64,000 bases of DNA, taken from assembly GCA_024256265.1 (NCBI GenBank), contig JACGUK010000005.1:93516-157515 (forward strand), in the 5' to 3' direction. The position numbers and the translations under genes are program-made. Every line of letters begins with the position of its first letter. The first letter of the stretch is position 1. This document shows positions 26,524-34,581 of the stretch, one piece after another. Below the pieces are notes generated by a model, which was given only the letters and a program-made list of their open reading frames with translations, was not told the origin of the DNA and did no database searches. Source of the stretch: an archaeon. Its GTDB lineage: Archaea; Thermoproteota; Nitrososphaeria; Nitrososphaerales; JACAEJ01.

Positions 26524-27447
26524 TCACTCAAAAATCCATGGATACCTTCTATGCATTACCTCAATTATTGAATGTGGAGAAATTATTCCCTCTTCACATA
26601 TTATGCCATGAATGAAATCACGCCTTGTCACATCAAAAGCTGGATTTCGTATAATCAAGTTTTTAGGAGGATTTTTCCAAATTTCACCTGAACTCCTTTC
26701 CTCTATTTTCTCATAATCCCCATACATGGTTACTGGATCGAACTTTAAGAGCTCTGTAACTATGTAGAAGGGCGTTCTGGCTTCATGAGCCAAAAGAGCG
26801 ATCATGCTTGTTCCTATTTTGTTTATCACGTTTCCCTCCGAAGTTATGGCGTCCGCTCCTACGATCACAAGGTCAACTCGATTCATGAAAAAGCGAGTAG
26901 CCGAATCTACGATGAAGGTTGTTTTTATACCTAATCTCAGCATTTCTTTAGCAGTTATTCTGCCTTGAAAAATGGGCCTGGTTTCGGTGCAGATGACCTC
27001 AAACGATTTTCCCTCCTTTTTCGCTTTTTCCAGTACATAATTTACCGTGGAAGAATGGCAATGAGTTAGAATAACCGAGTTATTCCGTATTCTTCTAGCT
27101 CCTATCTTAGCAATCTTTTCCTTCGAGTCTTCAAGGTCTTTTAGAAACTCTCCCGAAATCAATGAAATTGATTCAGCCAACTTCTTAACGTTTTTTTCTT
27201 GGCTTTTTTCTACTCGGCTGATTATCCATCGGACAGCATTTCTCATAAGTGGCTCAGTTTCTCTAGAAGCAAAAAGAATCTCCTTAGCCTCTGAGAGCTC
27301 GTTCAAGAATTCTTTTTTGGTTTTGGCTTCTGTTTGCCTTGCTTGAACTTCTAATGCTTTAATGGCAGCTATGGCGACGTTTCTTGCACCTTGAACTTCA
27401 AGTCTTTTTATCTTTTCAGCAGCAGATTGAATCAACTCAAACAACAA
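26524..27447 (-). CDS. ribose-1,5-bisphosphate isomerase
   Basis: 307 aa. The eIF2B-like fold is shown by THCHSSTVNYVL, CTETRPIFQGR and GADAITSEGNVINKIGTS. The archaeal branch that isomerises ribose-1,5-bisphosphate to ribulose-1,5-bisphosphate has this size and these motifs. It converges with rbcL, 16 bases stop to stop, so the three AMP-pathway genes are contiguous but on alternating strands. The start is TTG at 27447, preceded by GGTGGAGATTG, a good ribosome site. Confidence 0.9.
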   Translation of the reverse strand: MLFELIQSAAEKIKRLEVQGARNVAIAAIKALEVQARQTEAKTKKEFLNELSEAKEILFASRETEPLMRNAVRWIISRVEKSQEKNVKKLAESISLISGEFLKDLEDSKEKIAKIGARRIRNNSVILTHCHSSTVNYVLEKAKKEGKSFEVICTETRPIFQGRITAKEMLRLGIKTTFIVDSATRFFMNRVDLVIVGADAITSEGNVINKIGTSMIALLAHEARTPFYIVTELLKFDPVTMYGDYEKIEERSSGEIWKNPPKNLIIRNPAFDVTRRDFIHGIICEEGIISPHSIIEVMHRRYPWIFE

Positions 27448-27537
27448 TCTCCACCTGCAAGAACTACTACTCCTTTAGCTGACAAATGCTATAAACCTTC
27501 GGTATCTATTAGGGAAAGAATATACTCAGCGCATCCT

Positions 27538-27600
27538 GACGACTCAGTCAAATGCCTTTATCTCATTCGTTCTGATTAACTCTGAGACATCATCGTCGTC
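27538..27600 (-). ncRNA. box C/D guide sRNA (63 nt)
   Basis: On the minus strand the ends GACGAC and GTCGTC form a perfect six-base terminal stem. Immediately inside lie box C (GATGATGT, 6 of 7 to RUGAUGA) and box D (CTGA). Internally a D'-like CAGA and a C'-like ATGAGAT are spaced four bases apart. The two guide segments (CTCAGAGTTAAT before D' and AAAGGCATTTGA before D) are each 12 nt, the classic archaeal spacing. Length and architecture match archaeal 2'-O-methylation guides bound by L7Ae, Nop5 and fibrillarin. It sits between a HAD gene and the isomerase gene. No target was tested. Confidence 0.75.
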
Positions 27601-27625
27601 TTGATTAAAATCTCTCTCCACTTTA

Positions 27626-28318
27626 TTATACTTTATCTTCTTTAACCTTTAAGATTGAATCAATTAAGGCTATGATGTCTTTTAAAGAGTCTATAACATA
27701 ATCGGGCTTTGCTTCGATTAGGTTTTTAATACTTGATACTCCAGTCGGTACAGCCACAGAAATGACCTTAGCCTTCTTTGCTGCTAAAATGTCTATGACA
27801 CCATCTCCAACATATATAGCTTCTTTTACATCGATCCCTAAAATTTCTATGGCTCTTTTTATGCTACCCTCATCTGGCTTTAACTCCTCAGAATCCTCTC
27901 TTGTAACTACTACATCGAAGAAATCATTCAATTCAAACTTTTTTATGACAATGCTCGTAGCTTTTCGTCCATTATTCGTCACTATTGCCAACTTTAGCCC
28001 AAGATTTTTGATTCCAATTAAAGTTTGAAGCGTATTTGGTTGGATTTCAGTCTCATTTGCAGCTTTTAATTCTATCTTCTCAATGATATTCCATAAAGAC
28101 TTCTTCAAATCTGAGAAGGTTTTTGCATCAGTGCGCTCTTTTATCGATTTAAGCATAGAGTATAAGCTTAAATTTTCAGATAAATTCTCAGTATTCATAC
28201 CTCTTCTTCTTATCTCTGCAATAGCCTCTTTACGTGCTCTTATGAAATCTAATGCAAATTTTACCAAAGTCCCATCAAGATCAAAGATTACTGCCTTTAT
28301 GCTCAAACTCTCTGCCAC
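27626..28318 (-). CDS. HAD-superfamily phosphatase, second paralogue
   Basis: 230 aa. Motif I is FDLDGTLVKF, motif II LAIVTNNGRKA, motif III near EELKPDEGS and motif IV YVGDGVIDILAAKKA. It is clearly paralogous to the protein at 14182-14865 (same cap length and similar motif spacing). Likely a phosphoglycolate-like or sugar-phosphate phosphatase. Being near RuBisCO makes phosphoglycolate clearance a possible role, but this is only context. The start is a GTG at 28318. Confidence 0.82.
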   Translation of the reverse strand: MAESLSIKAVIFDLDGTLVKFALDFIRARKEAIAEIRRRGMNTENLSENLSLYSMLKSIKERTDAKTFSDLKKSLWNIIEKIELKAANETEIQPNTLQTLIGIKNLGLKLAIVTNNGRKATSIVIKKFELNDFFDVVVTREDSEELKPDEGSIKRAIEILGIDVKEAIYVGDGVIDILAAKKAKVISVAVPTGVSSIKNLIEAKPDYVIDSLKDIIALIDSILKVKEDKV

Positions 28319-28355
28319 AATCTAAGATAAGTCAAGAATATTAGCATGTTGTTAT

Positions 28356-29489
28356 ATGAAGAAATCTATGGCTACAATCTCTGATAGGATTCTATTGCTA
28401 TTGTCGATAAAGGAGGAAGAGAAGCGCATAGGCATCGATCATATATTTGAGAAGACTCATAGAGATTTATTATTCGTAGAGAAAAGGGAGATTAGTAAAG
28501 ATGATGTCGAAAGGACAGTAAAAGACTTGATCTCTAAAGGGTTAGTTGAGCGTTTTGATGATGGTTACTCTTTGAGCAAAGAAGGAGAAAAGATCATGGA
28601 GAATATAATTCTTGAAAAGGAGAGAGAATTGAACCGCTCTTACACTATGGTCTGGCTAGCTAAGAAGTATTACCCTCATGTTGCAAGATTTATGATACCT
28701 TTCCTTAAGGACAGAGCAGTATCTGCTGTAAAAATATTTTCTGGAAAGAGAGACCCTATAAAAGAGGTAGATGCTATATTCGTGCGTTATGTGAAGTATA
28801 AGCCTAAGCCGATCTTTCTAACTATAGGTTCAGAGAGTAAGCTCATGTCATTAGTTTTTGACCATTGTATAGATTTCATACCTTACGTGCATAAGCTTGA
28901 TGCTAATGAACCAGATTTTTTCATTCTCGATCTTGATGCAGGATCAGATATAATGAAAATCCAGAGAGCCTTCGATTTTATAAGATACATTGCCTTTGAA
29001 TTATCAAACCTTCTTATAGAATTAGAAGTAGAACCTATGGCTAAGTTTAGTGGTTCAAGGGGCTTTCAGATATGGGCTAGCTTTGACAATAGCGAATTAA
29101 GAGGAGATTTATTCAAGAGTTATAGAGAGATGGCAATAGCCATCCAGAACAAATTGGAAGAAAGGCTTCAGAATAAGATCGATGAGATGGTTTCTATTTT
29201 CCCAGATATAGTGCACCATGGTAAGCAGATAACAACATCAACAGTAGCTCATAAAGAGGAGAGGGCTTCTCAAATCTTGGTGGATTGGTCATCTTTAAAG
29301 CCTATGGGGGATGTTAGAGCTCCTTTTTCGATTCATTATAAGACAGGCTTAGCATCTTTGCCTATTCCTATAGATGAAATAAAAGATTTCGATGTAAAAG
29401 AAGCCCATCCATTAAGCATCATCAAAAATCTTAGCAGGTATGAGAAAGCGGCTAAGATGAAAAAATGCAGTCCTCCAAAACTCATCTAA
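28356..29489 (+). CDS. winged-helix plus LigD-type primase-polymerase (AEP superfamily)
   Basis: 377 aa. Residues about 1-90 form a helical, winged-helix-like domain. From about residue 140 the sequence follows the polymerase domain of LigD: YKPKPIFLTIGSE, FFILDLDAGSD (metal Asp192 and Asp194), KFSGSRGFQIW, and near the end VRAPFSIHYKTGLASLPIP. This is an archaeo-eukaryotic primase fold that can fill in DNA ends. Motif II normally reads SGxxGxH; here the His is Gln238. No Ku, ligase or phosphoesterase gene is adjacent, so a role in end joining is only a possibility. Confidence 0.75.
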   Translation: MKKSMATISDRILLLLSIKEEEKRIGIDHIFEKTHRDLLFVEKREISKDDVERTVKDLISKGLVERFDDGYSLSKEGEKIMENIILEKERELNRSYTMVWLAKKYYPHVARFMIPFLKDRAVSAVKIFSGKRDPIKEVDAIFVRYVKYKPKPIFLTIGSESKLMSLVFDHCIDFIPYVHKLDANEPDFFILDLDAGSDIMKIQRAFDFIRYIAFELSNLLIELEVEPMAKFSGSRGFQIWASFDNSELRGDLFKSYREMAIAIQNKLEERLQNKIDEMVSIFPDIVHHGKQITTSTVAHKEERASQILVDWSSLKPMGDVRAPFSIHYKTGLASLPIPIDEIKDFDVKEAHPLSIIKNLSRYEKAAKMKKCSPPKLI

Positions 29490-29530
29490 AAGATATATAA
29501 ATATAGACTACGCTTTAAGGAAAGTATATC

Positions 29531-30343
29531 ATGAGCGATTATGATTTTCCTATACTCGAAGTCTTGAACCTTTGGAAGAGTTATAATGGGCATCAGGCAG
29601 TCAGAGGACTTGATCTTGAAGTTAAAAAAGGCGAAATATTCGGGTTGTTAGGTCCTAATGGAGCTGGTAAGACAACTACGTTAAAAATCATAGCAGGACT
29701 CTTAAAGATGGATAAAGGAATAGTTAAGATCGATGGGATAGATATATCTGAGGAGCCATATGATTATAAAAAGCTAATCGGCTACTTGCCTGAGAATCCT
29801 ACTCTGCCTGAGTACTTGACGGCTGAGGAATTTTTAGGATATGTGGTAAAGATAAGAGATATCCCATTAAATGAGATTAAGGATAGAATCAACTACTATC
29901 TTGAGCTCTTTGATCTTGAGAAGAGAAGAAAGGATCTTATTGTCTCATTATCAAGAGGCATGAAGCAGAAATTGGCTCTCTCGGCTGCTTTGATTCATAA
30001 GCCATCTCTCTTAATCTTAGACGAACCTCTTATTGGAATAGATCCAACAGGGCAACATCATATTAAGATTAGGTTAAAGGAAATGATAAAAGAAGGTCGA
30101 TCAGTACTGGTCTCAACACACATGATCGACACAGCAGAGAGACTTTGTGATAGAGTGGGCATAATCCATAATGGTAGAAATGTAGCCTCTGGCACTTTGG
30201 AAAAACTAAGGCGCATAGCTGAGATGGGCGAGGATTCCACTCTTGAGCAGATGTTCCTGAAGCTAACTCAAGAAGCTGAAGAAGTTGTTGAAGAAAAACC
30301 GATGAGAAGAAGGCTTTTCGGTCTATTTAGGAAGAGGAAATAA
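29531..30343 (+). CDS. ABC transporter ATP-binding protein
   Basis: 270 aa. Walker A is GLLGPNGAGKTT (about residues 39-50), the signature is VSLSRGMKQKLALSAALIH with LSRGM in place of LSGGQ, and Walker B is LLILDEPLIGIDP, followed by the switch His in STHMID. It has the length and C-terminal tail of ABC-2 type exporter ATPases. It overlaps the permease gene by one base (TAATG), so both form one transporter. Substrate is unknown. Confidence 0.9.
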   Translation: MSDYDFPILEVLNLWKSYNGHQAVRGLDLEVKKGEIFGLLGPNGAGKTTTLKIIAGLLKMDKGIVKIDGIDISEEPYDYKKLIGYLPENPTLPEYLTAEEFLGYVVKIRDIPLNEIKDRINYYLELFDLEKRRKDLIVSLSRGMKQKLALSAALIHKPSLLILDEPLIGIDPTGQHHIKIRLKEMIKEGRSVLVSTHMIDTAERLCDRVGIIHNGRNVASGTLEKLRRIAEMGEDSTLEQMFLKLTQEAEEVVEEKPMRRRLFGLFRKRK

Positions 30344-31899
30344 TGGGAAAAATCATAACTGTTTTAGTCTTCAAAATAAAGCAGTACTTCGGTTCACTCA
30401 GATCATCAAAAGCTAGCTTTTTTTTAGGCATCTTGGCATTTTTAAGTCTTAATTCTATAGGATTTTTATTTGGTATAGGTCTTCCTGATACACCTTTCTG
30501 GACAGAGCCCGGTCTTCTTACTGATATCCTCTCAGCCTTCCTCTCCATCTTCCTCGCCTTGAGTCTAACTTTGAGCTTAAGAGGTGGTGTGACGGCTTTT
30601 CAAGCAGAACTGGATTTCTTCTTTACCTCAGCTATAAGACCTAGGCAATATGTTTTATCAGACCTACTCTTCCAATTTGTGGTTCTTCATGTCCTTTTCT
30701 CTCCTTTCATTCCTTTCATAATAGGTCTAACCTTTCGATTGGGCATAAATCTAATGATTGCACTTATCATAGCTCTTGTCTACGAAATCTACGTTGTTCT
30801 AACTTTACTAACCATGCAATCTTTAGGTGCCTTAAACCTAGTTGCGCCTTACAAAAGGACAAAGATTCTTATTGGAGGGATAATGATGGCCCTTCTATTA
30901 CCAAGCCTAAGCTTTGTGAAATTCTTCCCAGTTAAATATTCTGATCTGCCATACCCATCTACCTTCGTAGCAAAAGCTATGTTTCATCTACTGGAGCAGA
31001 GTACTCTTGAGCTATCAAATATATATTTCCTTGGAATTTTTGTAGTTCTTGCTTTCACTTTTCATTATTTTATATCAAAAAAGAACCTATTCTACTATAT
31101 TAGACCCACCATAATGCTGTCTTTTGGCGAGAGCAGACCTCAAGCTCAGGCCATTCAGCAAAGGAGAGCAGTTGAAACGCTTGGACCTCTGACTACTTTT
31201 CTAGCTTTAGACCCTATGAAAGGTTCATTGACGAGCTTTCTTATCAAGAAGCATTTGATACGCATGATAAGAGATGGAAGCCTGTTCTCAGCAATCATAC
31301 TCTTTGCCATTTATGGAGCAGTCAGCGTGATAACTTCAAGTCTCCCATCAGATACAAGTGCAAGAGCAACTTCTGGACCTTTATTCATGTTAACATTCTA
31401 TAGCGCCCTTGTTCCTTCCATCTTAGCCATCTCTTGGAACTCTTATGAAAGAGAGAATTTATGGATCCCTCTAACTTCTGGAGGGCACATTGTTGAATAC
31501 TTCAAGTCCTTCTTTGTAGCTCTATTAATGGCTGCTTTACTTTTACCTTGGGGGTTGATAATAATCTCCCTTCCTTTTACTGGCTTATCCTCCCTATGGC
31601 TTATCTTAAGTGCCCTTGCTATTGCATCCTTCTCATCCGCCTTCGCCATTCTTACTTTGATTTTGATAAAGATGCCTAGAGAAGGTAGCATATCTGCTGG
31701 ATACTTTTTTATTATCTTTTTACCTATGATTGGGGCTTATGCTGGAGCTCTCCCATTTTTGACAATGCTAATCTTTGCTCCAGACTATACTATACAACTT
31801 CAATTATTGCTTGCTATGTTTTTGATAAGCTATTTAGCAACGGCTTTGATTGGACTCTTAAAGCTGATCGAAAGGAAGGTTAAATCCATTAAGATATGA
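30343..31899 (+). CDS. ABC-2 type permease
   Basis: 518 aa with about 12 hydrophobic segments in two groups, separated by a soluble stretch near residues 250-300 (GESRPQAQAIQQRRAVETLG). It has no ABC domain and starts in the stop codon of the ATPase gene. An exporter of the ABC-2 type is the best reading. The first segment, SLRSSKASFFLGILAFLSLN, is typical of the amino-terminal coupling helix. The substrate is unknown. Confidence 0.82.
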   Translation: MGKIITVLVFKIKQYFGSLRSSKASFFLGILAFLSLNSIGFLFGIGLPDTPFWTEPGLLTDILSAFLSIFLALSLTLSLRGGVTAFQAELDFFFTSAIRPRQYVLSDLLFQFVVLHVLFSPFIPFIIGLTFRLGINLMIALIIALVYEIYVVLTLLTMQSLGALNLVAPYKRTKILIGGIMMALLLPSLSFVKFFPVKYSDLPYPSTFVAKAMFHLLEQSTLELSNIYFLGIFVVLAFTFHYFISKKNLFYYIRPTIMLSFGESRPQAQAIQQRRAVETLGPLTTFLALDPMKGSLTSFLIKKHLIRMIRDGSLFSAIILFAIYGAVSVITSSLPSDTSARATSGPLFMLTFYSALVPSILAISWNSYERENLWIPLTSGGHIVEYFKSFFVALLMAALLLPWGLIIISLPFTGLSSLWLILSALAIASFSSAFAILTLILIKMPREGSISAGYFFIIFLPMIGAYAGALPFLTMLIFAPDYTIQLQLLLAMFLISYLATALIGLLKLIERKVKSIKI

Positions 31900-31904
31900 T
31901 TTGA

Positions 31905-32534
31905 TCATTTAACGATTAAAATCATGTCAAGCATACTATCAAGCTCATTAAGAAAATTAGAGAACTTATCTATTGGTACTACAGGAACTTTGCTTACAAA
32001 GAAGACTCGCTCACTATAGAGTGTAACTATTACTGGGATTACATATGATAGGTTAAGCCTTTTTACCTCTTCACTCATCATAAGCTTCTCAGCTCTTTTT
32101 ATCTGGGCTTCTGCTACTTTTAATATGCTCGATAATCCCATCGAGCGGTGCCAGTGTTTACAATCTATTGCCAAACCCTTCTCATCTCTAACTGCCAATA
32201 CATCTATCTCTATCTTAGGATGCTTTAGCCTAAAGTTCTGATGAACCTTATAGCCATTGTAAGCCATGATAATGAAAATGAATTCTTCAAAGTCCTTCCA
32301 GCTCAAGGCTTTTGAGACTTCATCTATACTTGAACCTAGCTTTAAGGCTGAAACTGAAGCTAATACCTTTGCTCCTTTTTCGAATTGAACAATATTCTCA
32401 TCAATCTTAGCTATATTCTCGCCTTCAAGAAAGGTTAATGCTTCTTTTAAAACTTCAAAACTTAGCCCACATTTAGAAGCAATTTCCATCAAATCGTGCT
32501 TGCCCTCTACAATGTATGGAATCAATTTAATCAA
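31905..32534 (-). CDS. winged-helix plus Mrr-like restriction endonuclease-fold protein
   Basis: 209 aa. An N-terminal helical, winged-helix-like part (to about residue 75) precedes a PD-(D/E)xK domain: EEFIFIIMAYNGYKV, then IEIDVLAVRDEKGLAIDCKHWHR. The core Asp is in EIDVL and the catalytic Lys in DCK, with Asp replacing the Glu of ExK. Mrr-like proteins of this type cut modified or branched DNA; here activity is unproven. It is convergent with the ABC operon, with five bases between stops. No methylase is adjacent. Confidence 0.7.
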   Translation of the reverse strand: MIKLIPYIVEGKHDLMEIASKCGLSFEVLKEALTFLEGENIAKIDENIVQFEKGAKVLASVSALKLGSSIDEVSKALSWKDFEEFIFIIMAYNGYKVHQNFRLKHPKIEIDVLAVRDEKGLAIDCKHWHRSMGLSSILKVAEAQIKRAEKLMMSEEVKRLNLSYVIPVIVTLYSERVFFVSKVPVVPIDKFSNFLNELDSMLDMILIVK

Positions 32535-32641
32535 AGTAGCAGGTCTCGTCTTAATCTCCTCTAGACAAATTTGTTTATTTTAAAAGCGTAATGTAAAAAT
32601 TTATCTATTTAGCTCTTAAGTCTTAGGGCTAGAATTAGGGT

Positions 32642-33208
32642 ATGAGTGAAGGAAAATCCCAAAGTAATCAAATCGATAGGAAAAAATTGCTCAGGGCAAC
32701 GACTTACATCATAGTTATCATAGCCATTATGAGCATCATTTGGCTATTGCCAAGAGTTGCTTTAGGAACATCTACACCCTTCTTCAGCGTATCAAGTGAG
32801 AGCATGGTTCCTACTCTAAACGTTGGCGATTATATAGTGGTTAAGGCTGTATCATTTGACGAATTAAAAGCAGATGACACAGGTTACACAGGCGACATAA
32901 TAGTATTCTATAAGCCCACAAATCCAAATGAGATAATAGTGCATCGTATTTACTCCATAGATTATGAGCACAAGACCCTAAGAACATGGGGCGACGCAAA
33001 TGGAGGCGCTGTTGATCCTTGGATTGTAACTGAAGAAGATATTATAGGGAAGTACACAGGATTCAAGATTCCCTATCTAGGTTACCTTGCTCTCCTTTTT
33101 CCTTATCCAATTAATTACATATTCATCATAATTATAATTATCATAATATTTTTTATTGAACTATCATCGACCGAAAAGAAAGAGAAGAAGATAGAGTCCC
33201 CGCCATAA
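32642..33208 (+). CDS. signal peptidase I, archaeal/ER type
   Basis: 188 aa. A transmembrane helix (about residues 17-40) is followed by the catalytic Ser in VSSESMVPTLNVGDY, the His in IVHRIYSI (the ER/archaeal replacement of the bacterial Lys) and Asp in GDANGGAVD. A second membrane helix is at the C-terminus (YPINYIFIIIIIIIIFFI). It cleaves Sec signal peptides at the outer membrane face. The stop lies one base before the palindromic TATA region of the tbp gene. Confidence 0.9.
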   Translation: MSEGKSQSNQIDRKKLLRATTYIIVIIAIMSIIWLLPRVALGTSTPFFSVSSESMVPTLNVGDYIVVKAVSFDELKADDTGYTGDIIVFYKPTNPNEIIVHRIYSIDYEHKTLRTWGDANGGAVDPWIVTEEDIIGKYTGFKIPYLGYLALLFPYPINYIFIIIIIIIIFFIELSSTEKKEKKIESPP

Positions 33209-33209
33209 A

Positions 33210-33225
33210 TAGTATTTAAATACTA
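33210..33225. promoter_or_regulatory. palindromic TATA box upstream of tbp
   Basis: TAGTATTTAAATACTA is a perfect 16-base palindrome that contains the TATA-like TTTAAATA. It lies 28 bases before the TTG start of the TBP gene, with AAGGAGAG in between. A symmetric TATA element could bind TBP in both orientations. Confidence 0.6.
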
Positions 33226-33253
33226 GTTTTATTTTACATAAGGAGAGCTTATT

Positions 33254-33811
33254 TTGCCTCTCACAAAAGCTATTGTGAGTATAGAGAATGTAGTAGCTTC
33301 TGCTACTGTTAATCAAACTATTGATTTAAACGCTATTACAAGGCTCTTTCCAGACGTTGAGTATCATCCAGACCAATTCCCAGGACTGGTATTCAGATTG
33401 AAGGCTCCTAAGACTGCAACGCTCATCTTCAGCTCTGGTAAAATGGTATGCACAGGCGCAAAATCAGAAGATCAAGCCATGAAAGCTGTTAAGACTGTTG
33501 TTAGCAAATTAAGGAAGGGTGGCGTCGAGATAGTAAATGAGCCGATCATAGAGATACAGAATATAGTTGCCTCAGCAAGCCTTGGTGGAAAGGTGCATCT
33601 TGAGGAAGCAGCTAGAGAATTGGAGAGATCTATGTACGAGCCTGAACAATTCCCTGGCTTGATTCATAGGATGATCAATCCTAAGACAGTTATACTTCTC
33701 TTCGCAAGTGGGAAGCTCGTTTGCACAGGCGCTAAAAAAGAAGTTGAAGTCTACAAAGCTGTTAATAATCTTCATGGCTTACTTGAAGAAAAAGGGCTTA
33801 TGATATACTAA
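33254..33811 (+). CDS. tbp: TATA-box binding protein
   Basis: 185 aa with the two direct-repeat saddle halves. Each repeat has the pattern 'PDQFPGLVFRL...KTATLIFSSGKMVCTGAKSE' and its second copy 'PEQFPGLIHRM...KTVILLFASGKLVCTGAKKE'. It recruits TFB and RNA polymerase to archaeal promoters. The TTG start follows AAGGAGAG at a good spacing of eight bases. Confidence 0.97.
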   Translation: MPLTKAIVSIENVVASATVNQTIDLNAITRLFPDVEYHPDQFPGLVFRLKAPKTATLIFSSGKMVCTGAKSEDQAMKAVKTVVSKLRKGGVEIVNEPIIEIQNIVASASLGGKVHLEEAARELERSMYEPEQFPGLIHRMINPKTVILLFASGKLVCTGAKKEVEVYKAVNNLHGLLEEKGLMIY

Positions 33812-33823
33812 GCCTATTTTTAA

Positions 33824-34453
33824 TTATCTGATTTTGACCATACCATATATTGCCTTTCTTTGATCTTTCCCAATTATGTTCATATCGTAGAGTAGATCTG
33901 CGAGCTCGGTTATCTTGGTAAGAGCCTTGAGCTGTATATTTGAAGCTAACAATCTTTCCCTCCCTCTTTCCATCCTATCTATCAGAACCAAAGCATCCTC
34001 GACTATTCCTCCCTCACTTCTTATGGCTTCTGCAGCTCTTAAAATTGAGCCGCCCGTGGTTATAAGATCATCTAAAATCAATACTCTCCAGCCAGGTCTC
34101 AATAAACCCTCAACCCTCTTTTGAGTACCGTGCTCCCTTGGCTCTTTTCTAACATATAAGAGAGGTTTTTCGAGATTGTATGCTACAGCTGTGGCATAAG
34201 TCAGCCCCGCAGTAGGTATTCCACCAATAGCATCTATTTTTTCCAGACCTACCATGTTCTTAAGGGCTTCAACAAAGGCATCTGTTATCCTCTTGAAGAC
34301 TTCAGGAAGGCTAGGCACTATACGAAGATCGATATAATAAGAACTCATCTTTCCACTTGTGAGAGTAAATGTACCAAATTGAAGAGCTCCTGTCTTAACA
34401 AGAACTCTTCCAAGCTCTTTGATTAATTCAAATCTTCTCTCATCCCAACTCAA
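33824..34453 (-). CDS. pyrE: orotate phosphoribosyltransferase
   Basis: 209 aa. The PRPP loop is RVLILDDLITTGGSI, and the N-terminal FTLTSGKMSSYYIDLR and the flexible loop VRKEPREHGTQKRVEG are OPRTase signatures. It makes orotidine-5'-phosphate in pyrimidine synthesis. The TTG at 34453 is the start. It converges with tbp at a distance of 12 bases. Confidence 0.93.
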   Translation of the reverse strand: MSWDERRFELIKELGRVLVKTGALQFGTFTLTSGKMSSYYIDLRIVPSLPEVFKRITDAFVEALKNMVGLEKIDAIGGIPTAGLTYATAVAYNLEKPLLYVRKEPREHGTQKRVEGLLRPGWRVLILDDLITTGGSILRAAEAIRSEGGIVEDALVLIDRMERGRERLLASNIQLKALTKITELADLLYDMNIIGKDQRKAIYGMVKIR

Positions 34454-34581
34454 AAGAATCCCCTTAGCTTTATAAAAACTCGTATTATGTAAGCGTTCCT
34501 AAAATGAATTCATAAAATTGATGATTACCCTTTTCTTACTTCTACATGCTTATATACAGATAGTTTAACTTTTTTAATAAA

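Noticed and set aside
27391..27579. 62-codon plus-strand frame
   Set aside because: Antisense to the isomerase start and to the C/D sRNA; low-complexity sequence without a family pattern.
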